A stretch of DNA of 43,461 nt from a virus: the IMG/VR virus record IMGVR_UViG_3300034066_000800, positions 1-43,461 of that record. One strand, written 5' to 3'. Below the pieces are notes generated by a model. The model worked only from the letters and a program-made list of their open reading frames with translations. It ran no database searches and was not told the DNA's origin. The position numbers were made by a program, and so were the translations under genes. Below are positions 9,701 to 17,482 of this stretch, one piece after another (the first letter of the stretch is position 1; every line of letters begins with the position of its first letter).

Positions 9701-10386
9701 CTCGGCGAGAAGGCCTGGCTGAAGCCGTCCAGATGGTTGTCGCCGATCAGGGTCGGCCGGTAGGCGATGCTGCTGGCGGCCTCGCCGATGCGCGTCGGGT
9801 CGCTCTCATCGCCGCGGATCAGATCAGAGAACCGCAGCGGCCGGTTGGCGCCGAGATACGCCCAGGTCTTGCCGGCTGCCAGCTGACGGATCGGTGTCTG
9901 GCCGAACGCAATCCGGCCGGGTCCGATGCGCTGGATCTCGGACGCGCCGATCACCACCAGCATCTGCATGAACTGGCTGGAGCCCTCGCTATGAACAGCC
10001 GACCACACCAGCGAACTCGCCACGCGCACGCCGCCGGTCGGGTTGTCGTCCACGTTGCAGTAGACGAGGTTTACCGGGTCGCCGTACTTCGCCAGCTCCT
10101 GCTGTGAGTTGAAACCAAACCGCGGGGCGAACACCTGATCACGCCGCTGCCGCTGGTTCTTCTGCTCCATCTCCGGCTTCGGAGCGAGCAGGTAGCTGAC
10201 CGCCTGCAGGATGATGCCGACCACCGCGAGGATGATTGAGATCGGTTCGGCGCGCAATTCCTGCAGCTTCTCCTCACGCGATCGCGTGAAGTCGTGCTGC
10301 ACCGCCAGAAACTCCAGATACTCCTCTTCGGAGACCTTGAGGATCTGGATGAGCTCGTGCTCGTAGGGCAGCAGCTTGCGCGTCAT
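6760..10386 (-). CDS. Tail tip hub protein, lambda J-like (1208 aa)
   Basis: This is the longest protein of the tail, directly after the K-like peptidase gene, as gene J is in lambda. The N-terminus has a hydrophobic stretch (about residues 49-69, ISIILAVVGIILQAVSYLL). A hub-like beta domain follows (residues about 90-370; NLVYCNVDDNPTGGVRVASS, PIPINVVYIDRDEDG). About residues 375-600 (coordinates 9260-8590) are a charged, heptad-rich coiled-coil segment that is AT-richer than the rest. The C-terminal part contains further tip domains (RQVTISALFNQGN, VSRADALEANSVRQTFDL). Expected role: the central hub at the tail end that plugs the tube and carries fibres. Its ATG overlaps the stop of the upstream gene. 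Confidence 0.82.
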   Translation of the reverse strand: MTRKLLPYEHELIQILKVSEEEYLEFLAVQHDFTRSREEKLQELRAEPISIILAVVGIILQAVSYLLAPKPEMEQKNQRQRRDQVFAPRFGFNSQQELAKYGDPVNLVYCNVDDNPTGGVRVASSLVWSAVHSEGSSQFMQMLVVIGASEIQRIGPGRIAFGQTPIRQLAAGKTWAYLGANRPLRFSDLIRGDESDPTRIGEAASSIAYRPTLIGDNHLDGFSQAFSPSTMTRFGVFAPIPINVVYIDRDEDGREKDAPLGVEISGLESYWPLNVLNDARPTVPIGQRMTLIFRQIGSGGSDTGRAAKELRRTLSSYIDAASTYKLGSAKFRVAAPIKNVELEDGAMRVSMECIEAGICPIEDYGTEDFKKNGREAQREIIQLQGEVETLNDQLLRNESILKSGVGSGISSKLSEIDSLIAQIEDLRDHRWTAGELDSIVNDDGDIFDDRINPFAQRVLNTRQSRDDERNQIEEWQEEISAERKKNNTNQAFIDRRRQWIREARVRIATLSKRLRNQQSKLDWAIREYGFNTPKGGTLREDRKVLLRRQSRLQKELAELYADANNLDLNAMAARDANLRSQIATKNDRIGFLQRYLENPNSWNDYFNTKCLVKMEEAGYETITECRVVDFALKAKVFKRIQGRAPKYGKEKVERFRDSDNGTKVRAAFFWLRYRRTGAEWSRLPYIFAVRRGADVDNFMSLKFIAGDNIGNWQFRFDPIAEPAAEMQFHGFADFAYIENSGDVQIIPGPAGGQFTFLGSVRARQGLKPPINVNPYEVDEWGLFSMRSDTQTSFSFEGGPEFSISAVTEQRIETFNNYPNLYSGLTLLGFNAYSGQGIQDLRSLSVFTLEGKKLRRLRDDGTYPSQPDGSSSYAPDIFLDTILDGENGIGRFAKIGGVDLKALALAKRFCRQNQLFMDGVIAEQVPWRQFWADVAPFSLLELGRVGGRETLVPAVPCDDAGNITRQVTISALFNQGNILEDSYREEFLDFGSSVQDLIASVIYRDTEIDGVFPRNRSVEVSRADALEANSVRQTFDLSQYVTNRSQAVLFGKLLCNQRRHIRRAIEFSTFPTDSVLEPGSYIYVAIGENQWDQVSTGVVEPGGVLNTPIGQVPNGSGLKALVYQSGSAVVSVDSVTVTNGTASALAPYVGRLFVLGTSITRKRVFRVTEVQMDEDGQVSVKAIEHPCVQSGAETLSLIASFADSGFTIR

Positions 10387-10760
10387 CGATCCATCCAGAA
10401 GTAGCGCGCCACGCCATCAGGCAGCGGCGCCTGAACCACATTCTGCCCCGGTCCGATGAACAGCAGCGCCCGGCCGAGACAGGTGCCGAGCGCTGTGCCA
10501 CCACCGGCCGGCAGCAGTGCCACCGCGCCGCGCTGCGGGCGCTTCAGCGGGCTGCCGTGCTCGAGCACCCAGCGCACGATCATGGAGCGCGGAAAGGTCT
10601 CTTCGTTCCAATCGCGATAGACCCACGCGAAGTGCTCGCGGTAGCTGGTGAGCCCCAGCCGATCGCGCACCTCGCACGCCAGCTGAAAGCAGTCGGTGAG
10701 CCCGCTGCCATCGCCCGGCCGGTGTCCCCAGCCGTAGCCGAGTCCCACCAGGTCATTCAT
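10383..10760 (-). CDS. NlpC/P60-like tail assembly peptidase, lambda K-like (125 aa)
   Basis: The N-terminal segment LGYGWGHRPGDGSGLTDCF matches the start of phage NlpC/P60 cysteine peptidases. The Cys of the DCF motif (about residue 24) would be the nucleophile, and a candidate His follows in EHGSPLKRPQRGAVALL. At 125 residues it is short and carries no JAB domain, unlike lambda K. It lies between the L-like and J-like genes and overlaps both by four bases. Known role of the family: processing or assembly of the tail tip, and cell-wall cleavage at infection. Catalytic activity is inferred. Confidence 0.78.
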   Translation of the reverse strand: MNDLVGLGYGWGHRPGDGSGLTDCFQLACEVRDRLGLTSYREHFAWVYRDWNEETFPRSMIVRWVLEHGSPLKRPQRGAVALLPAGGGTALGTCLGRALLFIGPGQNVVQAPLPDGVARYFWMDR

Positions 10761-11221
10761 CGCAGGTAGAGCTCCGAGTTGAGCGGCAGCGGTCCCACCA
10801 TGTCGCGGGTGAAGCTGCGGCCGGGGAAGCTGGAACCCACGCTGTCGATCGCCGAGCGGAAGCGCAGCTCGATGGTGGTCTCGCTGAAGCTGGCGCCGAG
10901 GCCGATGTAATAGTCGGTGGCGGTGTTGGTGATGGCGCCGGCAGCGTTCAGCCAGGCGGTCGTGAGCGTCAGCTCGCTGAGCCGGTTGCCGTTGCCCGCC
11001 TCAACCAGCAGCAGCGCAAAGTCCACATGGGGGAACAGCACCTGCAGCTGCGCGTTCTCACCGTTCAGTGTGGCCAGAGCCCCTTCGGCGCGAAATGGCG
11101 CGAAAAAGTAGCTCTCGCTCTGCAGGATGGCGGTCTGCGCCACGAAATAGTTCTGGTAGCGGTGCGTGACGCCATCGGTCGTCTGCAGCTTGAAGAACTG
11201 GCAGATGCGGATCTCAGCCAT
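10757..11221 (-). CDS. Minor tail protein, lambda L-like position (154 aa)
   Basis: Soluble protein of 154 residues located where lambda has gene L, between the M-like and K-like genes. It begins MAEIRICQFFKLQTTDGVTH and has alternating beta-strand-type sequence with no obvious metal ligands. Lambda L carries conserved cysteines for an iron-sulfur centre. Here only one Cys is seen near the N-terminus, so function should not be copied from L. Its start shares base 11221 with the stop of the upstream gene, and its stop overlaps the K-like start. Tail-tip role inferred from order. Confidence 0.7.
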   Translation of the reverse strand: MAEIRICQFFKLQTTDGVTHRYQNYFVAQTAILQSESYFFAPFRAEGALATLNGENAQLQVLFPHVDFALLLVEAGNGNRLSELTLTTAWLNAAGAITNTATDYYIGLGASFSETTIELRFRSAIDSVGSSFPGRSFTRDMVGPLPLNSELYLR

Positions 11222-11610
11222 CAGAAGTCGATCTCTCCGATCAGGGTGATCGAGACACGGCTGCGGCCGGTGTACACCGACTGCACCTCAGGCGGCCCGG
11301 CATACTCCCAGCGGATGCTGGTCGGTGCCTGGATGTAGCCGCGCAGCGTGTCGGTCATGCCGGCGAACAGGTCAGCCGGCAGGGTGAAGCGATCGAAACC
11401 ACCGCTCGAGCCGTTGTAGTGCGCCAGCAGCTGCGATGTGGTGGCGTCGGAGATGTTGTCGAAGCCGAGCTGCAACTCAAAACCACTGGGGCGGCTGCCG
11501 AAGGCGCGTTTCACGGTCGCACCCGACAGCGCCCGGTAGGTCTTCACCGGGAAGGTGCCGAGCTTGAAGGCTCGGGTCGTCGGCTTGATCCGGGGGAACT
11601 GCTCAGCCAT
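11221..11610 (-). CDS. Minor tail protein, lambda M-like (129 aa)
   Basis: First gene after the tape measure, the position of lambda M. The sequence (RIKPTTRAFKLGTFPVKTYRAL, then LQLGFDNISDATTSQLLAHY, ending RVSITLIGEIDF) has the layout of short phage minor tail proteins that cap the tape measure/initiator complex. It has no membrane segment. Translation is coupled to both neighbours by one-base or touching junctions at 11610 and 11221. Family assignment is by order and general pattern. Confidence 0.72.
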   Translation of the reverse strand: MAEQFPRIKPTTRAFKLGTFPVKTYRALSGATVKRAFGSRPSGFELQLGFDNISDATTSQLLAHYNGSSGGFDRFTLPADLFAGMTDTLRGYIQAPTSIRWEYAGPPEVQSVYTGRSRVSITLIGEIDF

Positions 11611-14600
11611 CAGCGCAGCCCCACACGGGTTCGGGTGGACGGGCTCTGCTGCAGTTTATCGAGCGTCATGGTCATCCCACGCTTTGCGCCGTCGCGGGAT
11701 GCAGCGCGCCGGGTTTCGGCCATGGCAGCCTCGAGCTGGTCGCGGCTCACGTATTCGACGCCGCCGATGTTGGTGCTCTGGAAGCTCATGTTCAGCACCG
11801 GGGCGCCCATGCCTTGCGTCGGCCCGGCACCCATGGCCTCGCGCATCTTGTCCTGCCCCTGCAGCGCCACCGGGATGCGGCGCCCATCAGGCAGCGGCAC
11901 ATAGGCCTCGGGCTTGCTGCCCTCGCCGTAGAGCGCCAGCTGCGGCCGGTTGGCGATGCCGCCCTGTGCGTAGCGCTTGAGGGGTGCAGCGCCTGCGCTG
12001 GTCATCACGCCGCCATTGGCGAACTTGAAGAAGCCACCGCCGAACGCGCCGCCCAGAAGTTGATTAAGGCCGAAGCGCAGGAGCATGTTGCCGATGTCCT
12101 TCAGCACGCCAGAAGCAATGCCTTTGAGCACGTCACCAAGATTTTCGGCGCCGGTCATGGCCGCCTCAATGGCTGCATCAATGCTGCCGATAATGCCTTC
12201 GCTGATGGTTCCGCCAATCGCAGCCTTGAGCTCCTTGAACTCAGCCGCGCGCTTCTCGTCTTTCTCTCGTTGCTCGCGCGCTTTCTTCTCGGCCTCCGAT
12301 TCTTGGATTGTCTTGTCCACGATCTGCCCCTGCAGGCGCAGGCGCTCCTTGATCGCCTCCACCTGCTTTTCCAGTTCCTTGCGCAGCGCGCTCTCCACCG
12401 GCAACGTGGCGATCCGCGCCTCAAGCTCGGTCTGCAGCGCCTCCAGCTTCAGCTTTTCGATCGCGGCAACACCTTCCAGCTCGGTGCGCAGCTTGGCGAT
12501 CTCGGGGGTGATGCCCTGCTTCAGCAGCTCGAAGTAGCGCACCTCATCGCGCAGCTTGTTCCCGGCCGCCTCCTGCTGGCTGCTGAGCGCATCGGTGATC
12601 GCGCCGTATTTCTGCTCCAGCGCCGTGATGGTCTGCAGCTCGTTCAGCCGCTGCTGCTGGCTGGCGAGCGCACCCTGCGCGGCGCTGAGGTTGGCGCCGG
12701 CCTGCGTCACGCCGGCCATCGCCGGAGCGGTTGCCGGGGGCAGCGCAGGCGCCATCGGTGCAGCGCCGGCACGCATGGCCTGCGGCAGGAACTGCTTGTA
12801 GGCGCCGGACTTGAACACCGACCACGCGCCGAAGCCCTGGCTCTCGAACACCTTGCGCGCGGCGCTGGCGTTCACCGCCGGATCGAACAGCGCCTCATTG
12901 CTGCCGATGCCGAACGATCGCCGCCGCTCCGGTCCCATGCGGCCGAGCATGTTGACCTGCCAGAGGCCGTAGCTGTTGTCGCCGGTGGCTGCGTTGTTGT
13001 TGTGCTCGTTGCTGCGGCCGCCAGACTCGGCCATGGCGATCGCCGCCATGATCGAGGCATCGCGGTCGTTGAAGCCGGCCGCCAGCGCCAGCGCCTTCAG
13101 CTGGCCGGCGTTCAGCTGGCCGCGGCCGACAGAGCCCGGCATCAGCCGGTTCGGCCCCAGCGCACCACCAGCACCACCTGCGCCACCGAGCGTTGCGGCT
13201 GCATCAGCCGCCCCCTGCTTCATCTTCTCCGCCAGCTTCTCGCCTGCGTCCTGCAGGATGTTGCTGACCTGGCGCGCGTAGCCCTCCTGCAGCTTGCCGA
13301 TGCCCTCGGCCACGCTGATCTTGAACTCCTCCAGCCGACGCTGCAGATCGGTCTGCGCATCGACGGCGCCGCGCTCGTTCTCAATCCGCTGCTCGTCATA
13401 GCGGCGGAAGATCTCCTTCACCTCCTTGGCGGTCTCGATGCCCTCGGTGGAGAGCCCCGCAGCAGCCAGCCGCTGTCGCTCAGCTTCCAGCTGGCGATCC
13501 TCCAGCGTTTGCTGCAGCTTGGTGCGCGTGTCGGCGATCTGCCGCTCAATCTTCAGCCGCTCATCGGCGAGATCGCGCTCGAGCTCCATCGCGCGCTTGA
13601 TCGTCTCGCGCTGGAAGTCGGCGATCTGCTCAGCATTGCGCTGCGCTGCATCCGCCAGCTTCTCCTCCGCGTCCTGGCGGATCTTCAGCTCGTCCTCCAG
13701 CGCCTCCTTGCGCGCACGCTGGCGAGCCGCTTCCCGCTCGCCGGCTGCGGCCTCACGCGCTTCGCGCTGGTCAGCTGTCGGGTTGTCGCCCATTGAGCCC
13801 ATCGCCCGCTGGCGCCGCTCCGCTTGGAACTGCGCGAACAGCTCCTCAGCGCGCTGGTTCTGGAAGCGGTCGATCTCGAAGCCGTAGCGGAAGAAGCCGC
13901 CGATTCCGAACTTTTTGCTGGCTTCTTTCTGCGCTTGGATGGTGGCGCGGATCCGGTCCGCCTCGCGCTCTTGTGAGCCTTCCGTCAGCCGCAGCGCATC
14001 GGACACCCGCTGCAGCGCGCTGGTGAAGCCACGCAGCAGCGCGATCGCGGTCGGCCCGAAGGCCTTGGCGATGCCTTCGCCCGTGCGGCGCAGCTCGTTC
14101 TGCAGATCGGCCAGTGCCTGCGCGCCGGTCTGGAACTGCGCGTTGAGCTTGCCGAGCTGCGTGTCCTGCAGCTTGCCCAGTGCCCGCAGCACCACATCGG
14201 TGGTCACCTGCCCTTGGGCTGCCAGATCCTTCAGCTCGCCGATCGAGACGCCGAGCTCCTTGGCGATCGCCTGCGCCGCCAGTGGCGCCTGCTCACGGAT
14301 GGAGCGCAGTTCCTCACCCTGCAGCACGCCGGAGGCCAGACCCTGCTTCAGCTGGATCAGTGCGTTGCTGGTTTCCTGCGCCGTCGCGCCGCTGTTGCGC
14401 GCGGCCGCCGAGAAGCCGATGAAGGCCTTCTCCAGCTCCTGAATGGTGATGCCGGTCGGACGCAGCGAGGCATAGAGCGAGGCGAAGCTGCCCTGCGCCT
14501 CGGTGGTGCTGATGCGCAGCGTCTGCGCGATCCGTGCCGCGGCCGCCTGCGCTTCGTTGTATTCGCCGAACTCATCGGTCAGCGCCTTGAGCCGCACCTG

Positions 14601-15029
14601 CGCGCTCTCGGCCTGCAGACCCACGTCAGCGACGAACTTCACCGCCAGCGCACCGCCAGCAGCCGCCGCAAGGCCGCCAAGGCTGCCGCCCATGGCCAGC
14701 AGTCCACCGCCGCCTTTGGTGGTGCCCGTGAGCTTGGCCTGCTGCCGCTGCAGCTTCTCCAGCTCAGCCGTATAGAACTTGAACTGCCGGCTGCCGATCT
14801 GCGCTTCGTTGCGCAGGTTCGTCATCACCGTGATCTGACGCTGCAGCGAGTTGAGCGATCCACCGGCCGCCTGCGCCAGCTTCTTGTTCGCCGCGTAGAG
14901 CCGATCGAGATCCTTGCTCGAGCGGTTGGCCTGCTGCGCCATGCCCTGCAGGCCGCGCTTCAGCTGGTCGAGCCCCTGCCCTTCCAGCTTGGCGGTGAAC
15001 TTGATCGCCGTGTCGAGGGTCATCGCCAT
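11610..15029 (-). CDS. Tape measure protein with internal lysozyme-like domain (1139 aa)
   Basis: It sets tail length and is ejected ahead of DNA. Residues about 85-330 form the tape-measure core (ALTDEFGEYNEAQAAAARIA, REQAPLAAQAIAKELGVSIG). About 400-610 are highly charged coiled coil. Near residue 650-760 there is a soluble lytic transglycosylase-like domain: AIAMAESGGRSNEH with the likely catalytic Glu near residue 666, then NSYGLWQVNMLG. A second coiled coil follows, and a hydrophobic Gly/Phe-rich segment near the C-terminus (FGGGFFKFANGGVM). Such a domain would locally open peptidoglycan during DNA entry. It begins three bases after the GT reading frame ends, the expected neighbour of tail chaperones. 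Confidence 0.92.
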   Translation of the reverse strand: MAMTLDTAIKFTAKLEGQGLDQLKRGLQGMAQQANRSSKDLDRLYAANKKLAQAAGGSLNSLQRQITVMTNLRNEAQIGSRQFKFYTAELEKLQRQQAKLTGTTKGGGGLLAMGGSLGGLAAAAGGALAVKFVADVGLQAESAQVRLKALTDEFGEYNEAQAAAARIAQTLRISTTEAQGSFASLYASLRPTGITIQELEKAFIGFSAAARNSGATAQETSNALIQLKQGLASGVLQGEELRSIREQAPLAAQAIAKELGVSIGELKDLAAQGQVTTDVVLRALGKLQDTQLGKLNAQFQTGAQALADLQNELRRTGEGIAKAFGPTAIALLRGFTSALQRVSDALRLTEGSQEREADRIRATIQAQKEASKKFGIGGFFRYGFEIDRFQNQRAEELFAQFQAERRQRAMGSMGDNPTADQREAREAAAGEREAARQRARKEALEDELKIRQDAEEKLADAAQRNAEQIADFQRETIKRAMELERDLADERLKIERQIADTRTKLQQTLEDRQLEAERQRLAAAGLSTEGIETAKEVKEIFRRYDEQRIENERGAVDAQTDLQRRLEEFKISVAEGIGKLQEGYARQVSNILQDAGEKLAEKMKQGAADAAATLGGAGGAGGALGPNRLMPGSVGRGQLNAGQLKALALAAGFNDRDASIMAAIAMAESGGRSNEHNNNAATGDNSYGLWQVNMLGRMGPERRRSFGIGSNEALFDPAVNASAARKVFESQGFGAWSVFKSGAYKQFLPQAMRAGAAPMAPALPPATAPAMAGVTQAGANLSAAQGALASQQQRLNELQTITALEQKYGAITDALSSQQEAAGNKLRDEVRYFELLKQGITPEIAKLRTELEGVAAIEKLKLEALQTELEARIATLPVESALRKELEKQVEAIKERLRLQGQIVDKTIQESEAEKKAREQREKDEKRAAEFKELKAAIGGTISEGIIGSIDAAIEAAMTGAENLGDVLKGIASGVLKDIGNMLLRFGLNQLLGGAFGGGFFKFANGGVMTSAGAAPLKRYAQGGIANRPQLALYGEGSKPEAYVPLPDGRRIPVALQGQDKMREAMGAGPTQGMGAPVLNMSFQSTNIGGVEYVSRDQLEAAMAETRRAASRDGAKRGMTMTLDKLQQSPSTRTRVGLR

Positions 15030-15032
15030 GGA

Positions 15033-15389
15033 TCAACCCTCCTTGTTCATCGCTGTCAGTGCCGCGCCTTCCATGACCTGCAGATCCTCCAGGAGAGAGC
15101 GCGGCTCCTTCACTTCGTACAGTCTAAAGAGCCATTCCAGAGCGCCGTAATCGAGCCCGATCGGCCCGCCCATCGACGTGCGCCACTGCGTTGAGATGCG
15201 CAGGAACATCACCACCGCATCCCAGTTCTCAGGCCATACCTCAAAGTCTTCGGATGAGGCCTGTTCGGGCAGATCAAGCCCGAACGCGGCCGCATCATCC
15301 TGAGACTCATCAACGACGCCGCCGCCGGCCCAGTGCTCGGCGGCCTCGGTCAGTTTTTTCGTTTGCCCTTCGCCAGGCTCTCCAGCCAT
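15033..15389 (-). CDS. T-frame of the G/GT tail chaperone (expressed by -1 frameshift)
   Basis: This frame lies one base back from the G gene and overlaps its last 40 bases. An ATG exists at 15389, but the more likely expression is as the C-terminal half of a G-T fusion made by frameshifting at 15353-15359. The first residues after the slip, LTEAAEHW, continue smoothly. The sequence (DLPEQASSEDFEVWPENWDA, MGGPIGLDYGALEWLFRL) resembles the short DUF1799 family, found next to tape measure genes. GT proteins bind the tape measure and recruit tail-tube subunits. The frame ends three bases before the tape measure start. The mechanism is inferred from sequence and position. Confidence 0.85.
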   Translation of the reverse strand: MAGEPGEGQTKKLTEAAEHWAGGGVVDESQDDAAAFGLDLPEQASSEDFEVWPENWDAVVMFLRISTQWRTSMGGPIGLDYGALEWLFRLYEVKEPRSLLEDLQVMEGAALTAMNKEG

Positions 15390-15694
15390 GCGGTCACCAC
15401 GGCCGCGGCGACCAGAGGCACGTTCAGCAGATCGGCCTTGGCCTTCTCGCTGAAACGCACCTCCTCACCCTTGGCGTCCTGGATGCCCTTCCAGCCGGTC
15501 AGCACCTCGGCGCACAGCTCGTCATCGTTAAGATCACCAGCCTGGATCAGGTCCCAGATCTCGCGGATGCGCTGCTGTGGCAGCCGCTTGAAGACTGCAT
15601 CGAAGGATTGTTTCTCGAACCGGCCACCATCGATGGGAAACTCAACGGTGACCGGCCAGCTGTAGCTCTCAGTTTGAGCGAGAACAAAAGCCAT
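15350..15694 (-). CDS. Tail assembly chaperone G (114 aa)
   Basis: Located between the major tail protein and the tape measure, the invariant place for G. The protein is small and charged (WPVTVEFPIDGGRFEKQSF, LLNVPLVAAAVVTAWLESL) and ends LAKGKRKN, the last two codons being the slippery AAA AAC. Most ribosomes stop here and give G; a fraction shift into the T frame and give GT. Both are chaperones that keep the tape measure soluble and are absent from the finished tail. The start is ATG at 15694, 16 bases after the tail-tube stop. Confidence 0.85.
   Translation of the reverse strand: MAFVLAQTESYSWPVTVEFPIDGGRFEKQSFDAVFKRLPQQRIREIWDLIQAGDLNDDELCAEVLTGWKGIQDAKGEEVRFSEKAKADLLNVPLVAAAVVTAWLESLAKGKRKN
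15353..15359 (-). promoter_or_regulatory. Programmed -1 ribosomal frameshift site (A AAA AAC)
   Basis: On the minus strand the heptamer A AAA AAC is in the correct phase: zero-frame codons are AAA AAC, followed directly by the G stop TGA (15350-15352). After a one-base backward slip, decoding continues CTG ACC GAG into the T frame. This is the classical X XXY YYZ arrangement used for tail chaperone G/GT ratios in lambda-like phages. The stop immediately after the heptamer would also favour pausing. Confidence 0.9.
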
Positions 15695-15710
15695 GCATTA
15701 GCTCCGTAGA

Positions 15711-16646
15711 TCAGGTGTAGACCAGGCTCAGCTCATCGTTGCCGGCGCTGGTTGGCACCGCAACATAGGGCAGGTTCAGCATCTGGATGCCGTCCTGGTC
15801 AGAGTAGCTGGGGTTGGCAATGTCGGACTGAGCCGTCGTGAAGGTCACGATGTTGCCGGCCGTGCCGCCGTGCTGGAAGCTGATTGAGCCAGTGCTCGAG
15901 CCCGTCGCGATCGTGAAGAAGTCCTTGGTGGCGATGCTGGGCGCCTCGATCACCACGTCGCCGGCAGGCGCGCGGTTCACGATCAGCGATTCCTTCGTGC
16001 AGCCCACCAGCTCGCGGTAGACCACCTCGTTTGCCATCTGGAAGCTCAGGGACTGCAGGCAGCCGCTGTAGCTGAAGATGGAGAAGTTGGAGGTGTTGCC
16101 GTTCTTGAAGATCAGCGGAGCGGCTTGGTTGGCGTAGGTAGGGCTGGGCAGGCTCTCGTCGGTCGGAGCGTTGTAGATGCCCGTCATGGTGAAGGAGATC
16201 ACCGGGATCTGCCCCACCTCGGCGTTGAGCTCAAAGGTGCCGCGGCAGCCGGTCACCTTGTGGCGGATGCCGTCGTTGTGGAAGTAGATGGTCACCGAGC
16301 TGAAGCTCGCGCTCACCGGTGCATAGGTGACGCTGGTGGTGGCCACCACGGTTTCGGAGAGGCCGCAGGCCTTCAGCACCGGGCCGTAGGCGGGCGCAGT
16401 GCCGGCAGTGCCGGAGCCGGCCAGTTCCACCTCAAAGGTCACCTCCACGCGGGTCTGCGCCAGCAGCTGATCGCTGTTGCCCAAATACGGCCGGATCAGG
16501 TCGCGGGTAACGGTGTCAGCCTGCAGCGGGGTGATCTCAAGGTTCCGCACCAGGATGGCGTTCGCCGAGCCAGTCGGGGTGGGATCAGTCCCGTAGGTGG
16601 TTTCAGTCTTCGCCAGGATCAGGCGTTTGCGGCTCAGGAGCGGCAT
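15711..16646 (-). CDS. Major tail tube protein (311 aa)
   Basis: Beta-rich protein without membrane segments, directly upstream of the G/GT genes, where the major tail protein always lies. The start MPLLSRKRLILAKTETTYGTDPTPT and later EVTFEVELAG, VISFTMTGIY and SISFQHGGTAG are typical of the long tail-tube family of siphophages. The C-terminal part could be an extra Ig-like surface domain, but I see no clear repeat. It overlaps the small preceding gene by 44 bases. It would polymerise on the tape measure to form the non-contractile tube. Confidence 0.85.
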   Translation of the reverse strand: MPLLSRKRLILAKTETTYGTDPTPTGSANAILVRNLEITPLQADTVTRDLIRPYLGNSDQLLAQTRVEVTFEVELAGSGTAGTAPAYGPVLKACGLSETVVATTSVTYAPVSASFSSVTIYFHNDGIRHKVTGCRGTFELNAEVGQIPVISFTMTGIYNAPTDESLPSPTYANQAAPLIFKNGNTSNFSIFSYSGCLQSLSFQMANEVVYRELVGCTKESLIVNRAPAGDVVIEAPSIATKDFFTIATGSSTGSISFQHGGTAGNIVTFTTAQSDIANPSYSDQDGIQMLNLPYVAVPTSAGNDELSLVYT

Positions 16647-16779
16647 TGCTCGTTACCTCTTCGGGGGGTTCGGAGGAAGTGGCCGGCTCTGTCCGCTCGA
16701 TGAGCTTCCGTTTGCCGGTTTTGGAGTCCAGCAGGTAAGTCCCGCCTTGACCCCAGTATTCATCGACCATCGTAGCCAT
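16603..16779 (-). CDS. Small acidic protein of the tail module, unknown (58 aa)
   Basis: Begins MATMVDEYWGQGGTYLLDSK, chosen because the ATG at 16779 lies just after the stop of the preceding gene (16782). The upstream in-frame ATG at 16833 would overlap that gene by 52 bases. The C-terminal half is Pro/Glu-rich and acidic (EPPEEV, TPDPGED), probably disordered. It overlaps the start of the tail tube gene, which suggests coupling. I do not recognise a family. A role in tail-tube assembly or as a linker peptide is only a guess from position. Confidence 0.65.
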   Translation of the reverse strand: MATMVDEYWGQGGTYLLDSKTGKRKLIERTEPATSSEPPEEVTSNAAPEPQTPDPGED

Positions 16780-16781
16780 GA

Positions 16782-17207
16782 TCAGCTCGCCAGATTTGTG
16801 ACGGAGGTTCGATACATCACACGATAGTCGCACTGGATTTCTCCAGCCGCGCCGTCCGCTTCTGTGAAGTTGAAGGTGACACCGATCGGCTGCACATCGA
16901 TCGCGTAGCCGCCCAGCGTCAGGTCGGCCATCACCTTGCCGTGCAGGCTTTCGATGATCGGATCAGCGAGCTGATCAGGCACCGCACCGCGCACGATCAC
17001 CGTGATGCGCACGATCATCGACCAGTCGAGCGTCGGCAGCGCCGTGTTCTGCGCCGCGGTGTCGCTGAGCGGCTCCACCACCAGCGCCGGGCTCTCGGCA
17101 CGGCTCACCGGTTCCACGCGGCTGCGGTAGATCCGCGTGCTCACGCCGGTGGTGCCCGCCAACGCAGACGTGACAGCAGCCAGAACTCGCTCGCGCTTGG
17201 TGGTCAT
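16782..17207 (-). CDS. Tail terminator / tail completion protein, lambda U-like position (141 aa)
   Basis: Sits between the head-tail joining protein and the tail tube. The sequence has the alpha/beta pattern of tail terminators: an N-terminal helix (RERVLAAVTSALAG), then strands such as SPALVVEPLSD and WSMIVRITVIVRG, and a closing CDYRVMYRTS strand. Such proteins form the ring that stops tube growth and docks to the head. It overlaps the upstream gene by four bases. Function is inferred from order and strand pattern. Confidence 0.75.
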   Translation of the reverse strand: MTTKRERVLAAVTSALAGTTGVSTRIYRSRVEPVSRAESPALVVEPLSDTAAQNTALPTLDWSMIVRITVIVRGAVPDQLADPIIESLHGKVMADLTLGGYAIDVQPIGVTFNFTEADGAAGEIQCDYRVMYRTSVTNLAS

Positions 17208-17482
17208 ACCTTCTGCAGTCCGATCTCAACGAAGGCGCCGTCATCGATCAGCCGCGTCTCGCGCACCGTGTAGGCCACGCCAGCCACCGTGATCGCGTCG
17301 CCGTATTTCAGGCCGCCGAAATCCGCCGCACGGGCGGTCAGCGAGTAGTCGGTGCTCAGCACCATGTCGCCAGAGATGATCTGGCTCGGCATGTCGAGGA
17401 TGCCCAACGCCGAAACGGCGCCAGCCGTGCAGCTGACGCCGAAGTCGTCGAGGAACCCGTTCAGATCCTCGGTGATCGCCAT
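17204..17482 (-). CDS. Head-tail joining protein, lambda FII-like (92 aa)
   Basis: A 92-residue protein with a compact beta pattern. The segment ITVAGVAYTVRETRLIDDG followed by AFVEIGLQKV is characteristic of the FII-type head-tail attachment proteins that bind the portal/W complex and present the surface for tail docking. The order capsid, small proteins, this gene, terminator, tube is as expected. It shares a base with the upstream gene and overlaps the terminator start by four. Confidence 0.75.
   Translation of the reverse strand: MAITEDLNGFLDDFGVSCTAGAVSALGILDMPSQIISGDMVLSTDYSLTARAADFGGLKYGDAITVAGVAYTVRETRLIDDGAFVEIGLQKV

Noticed and set aside
11814-13796. 660-aa plus-strand ORF antisense to the tape measure gene
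   Set aside because: Shadow frame: His/Arg/Leu-rich, no motifs, exactly opposite a well-supported gene. The same applies to 18044-19390 and 19842-21686.
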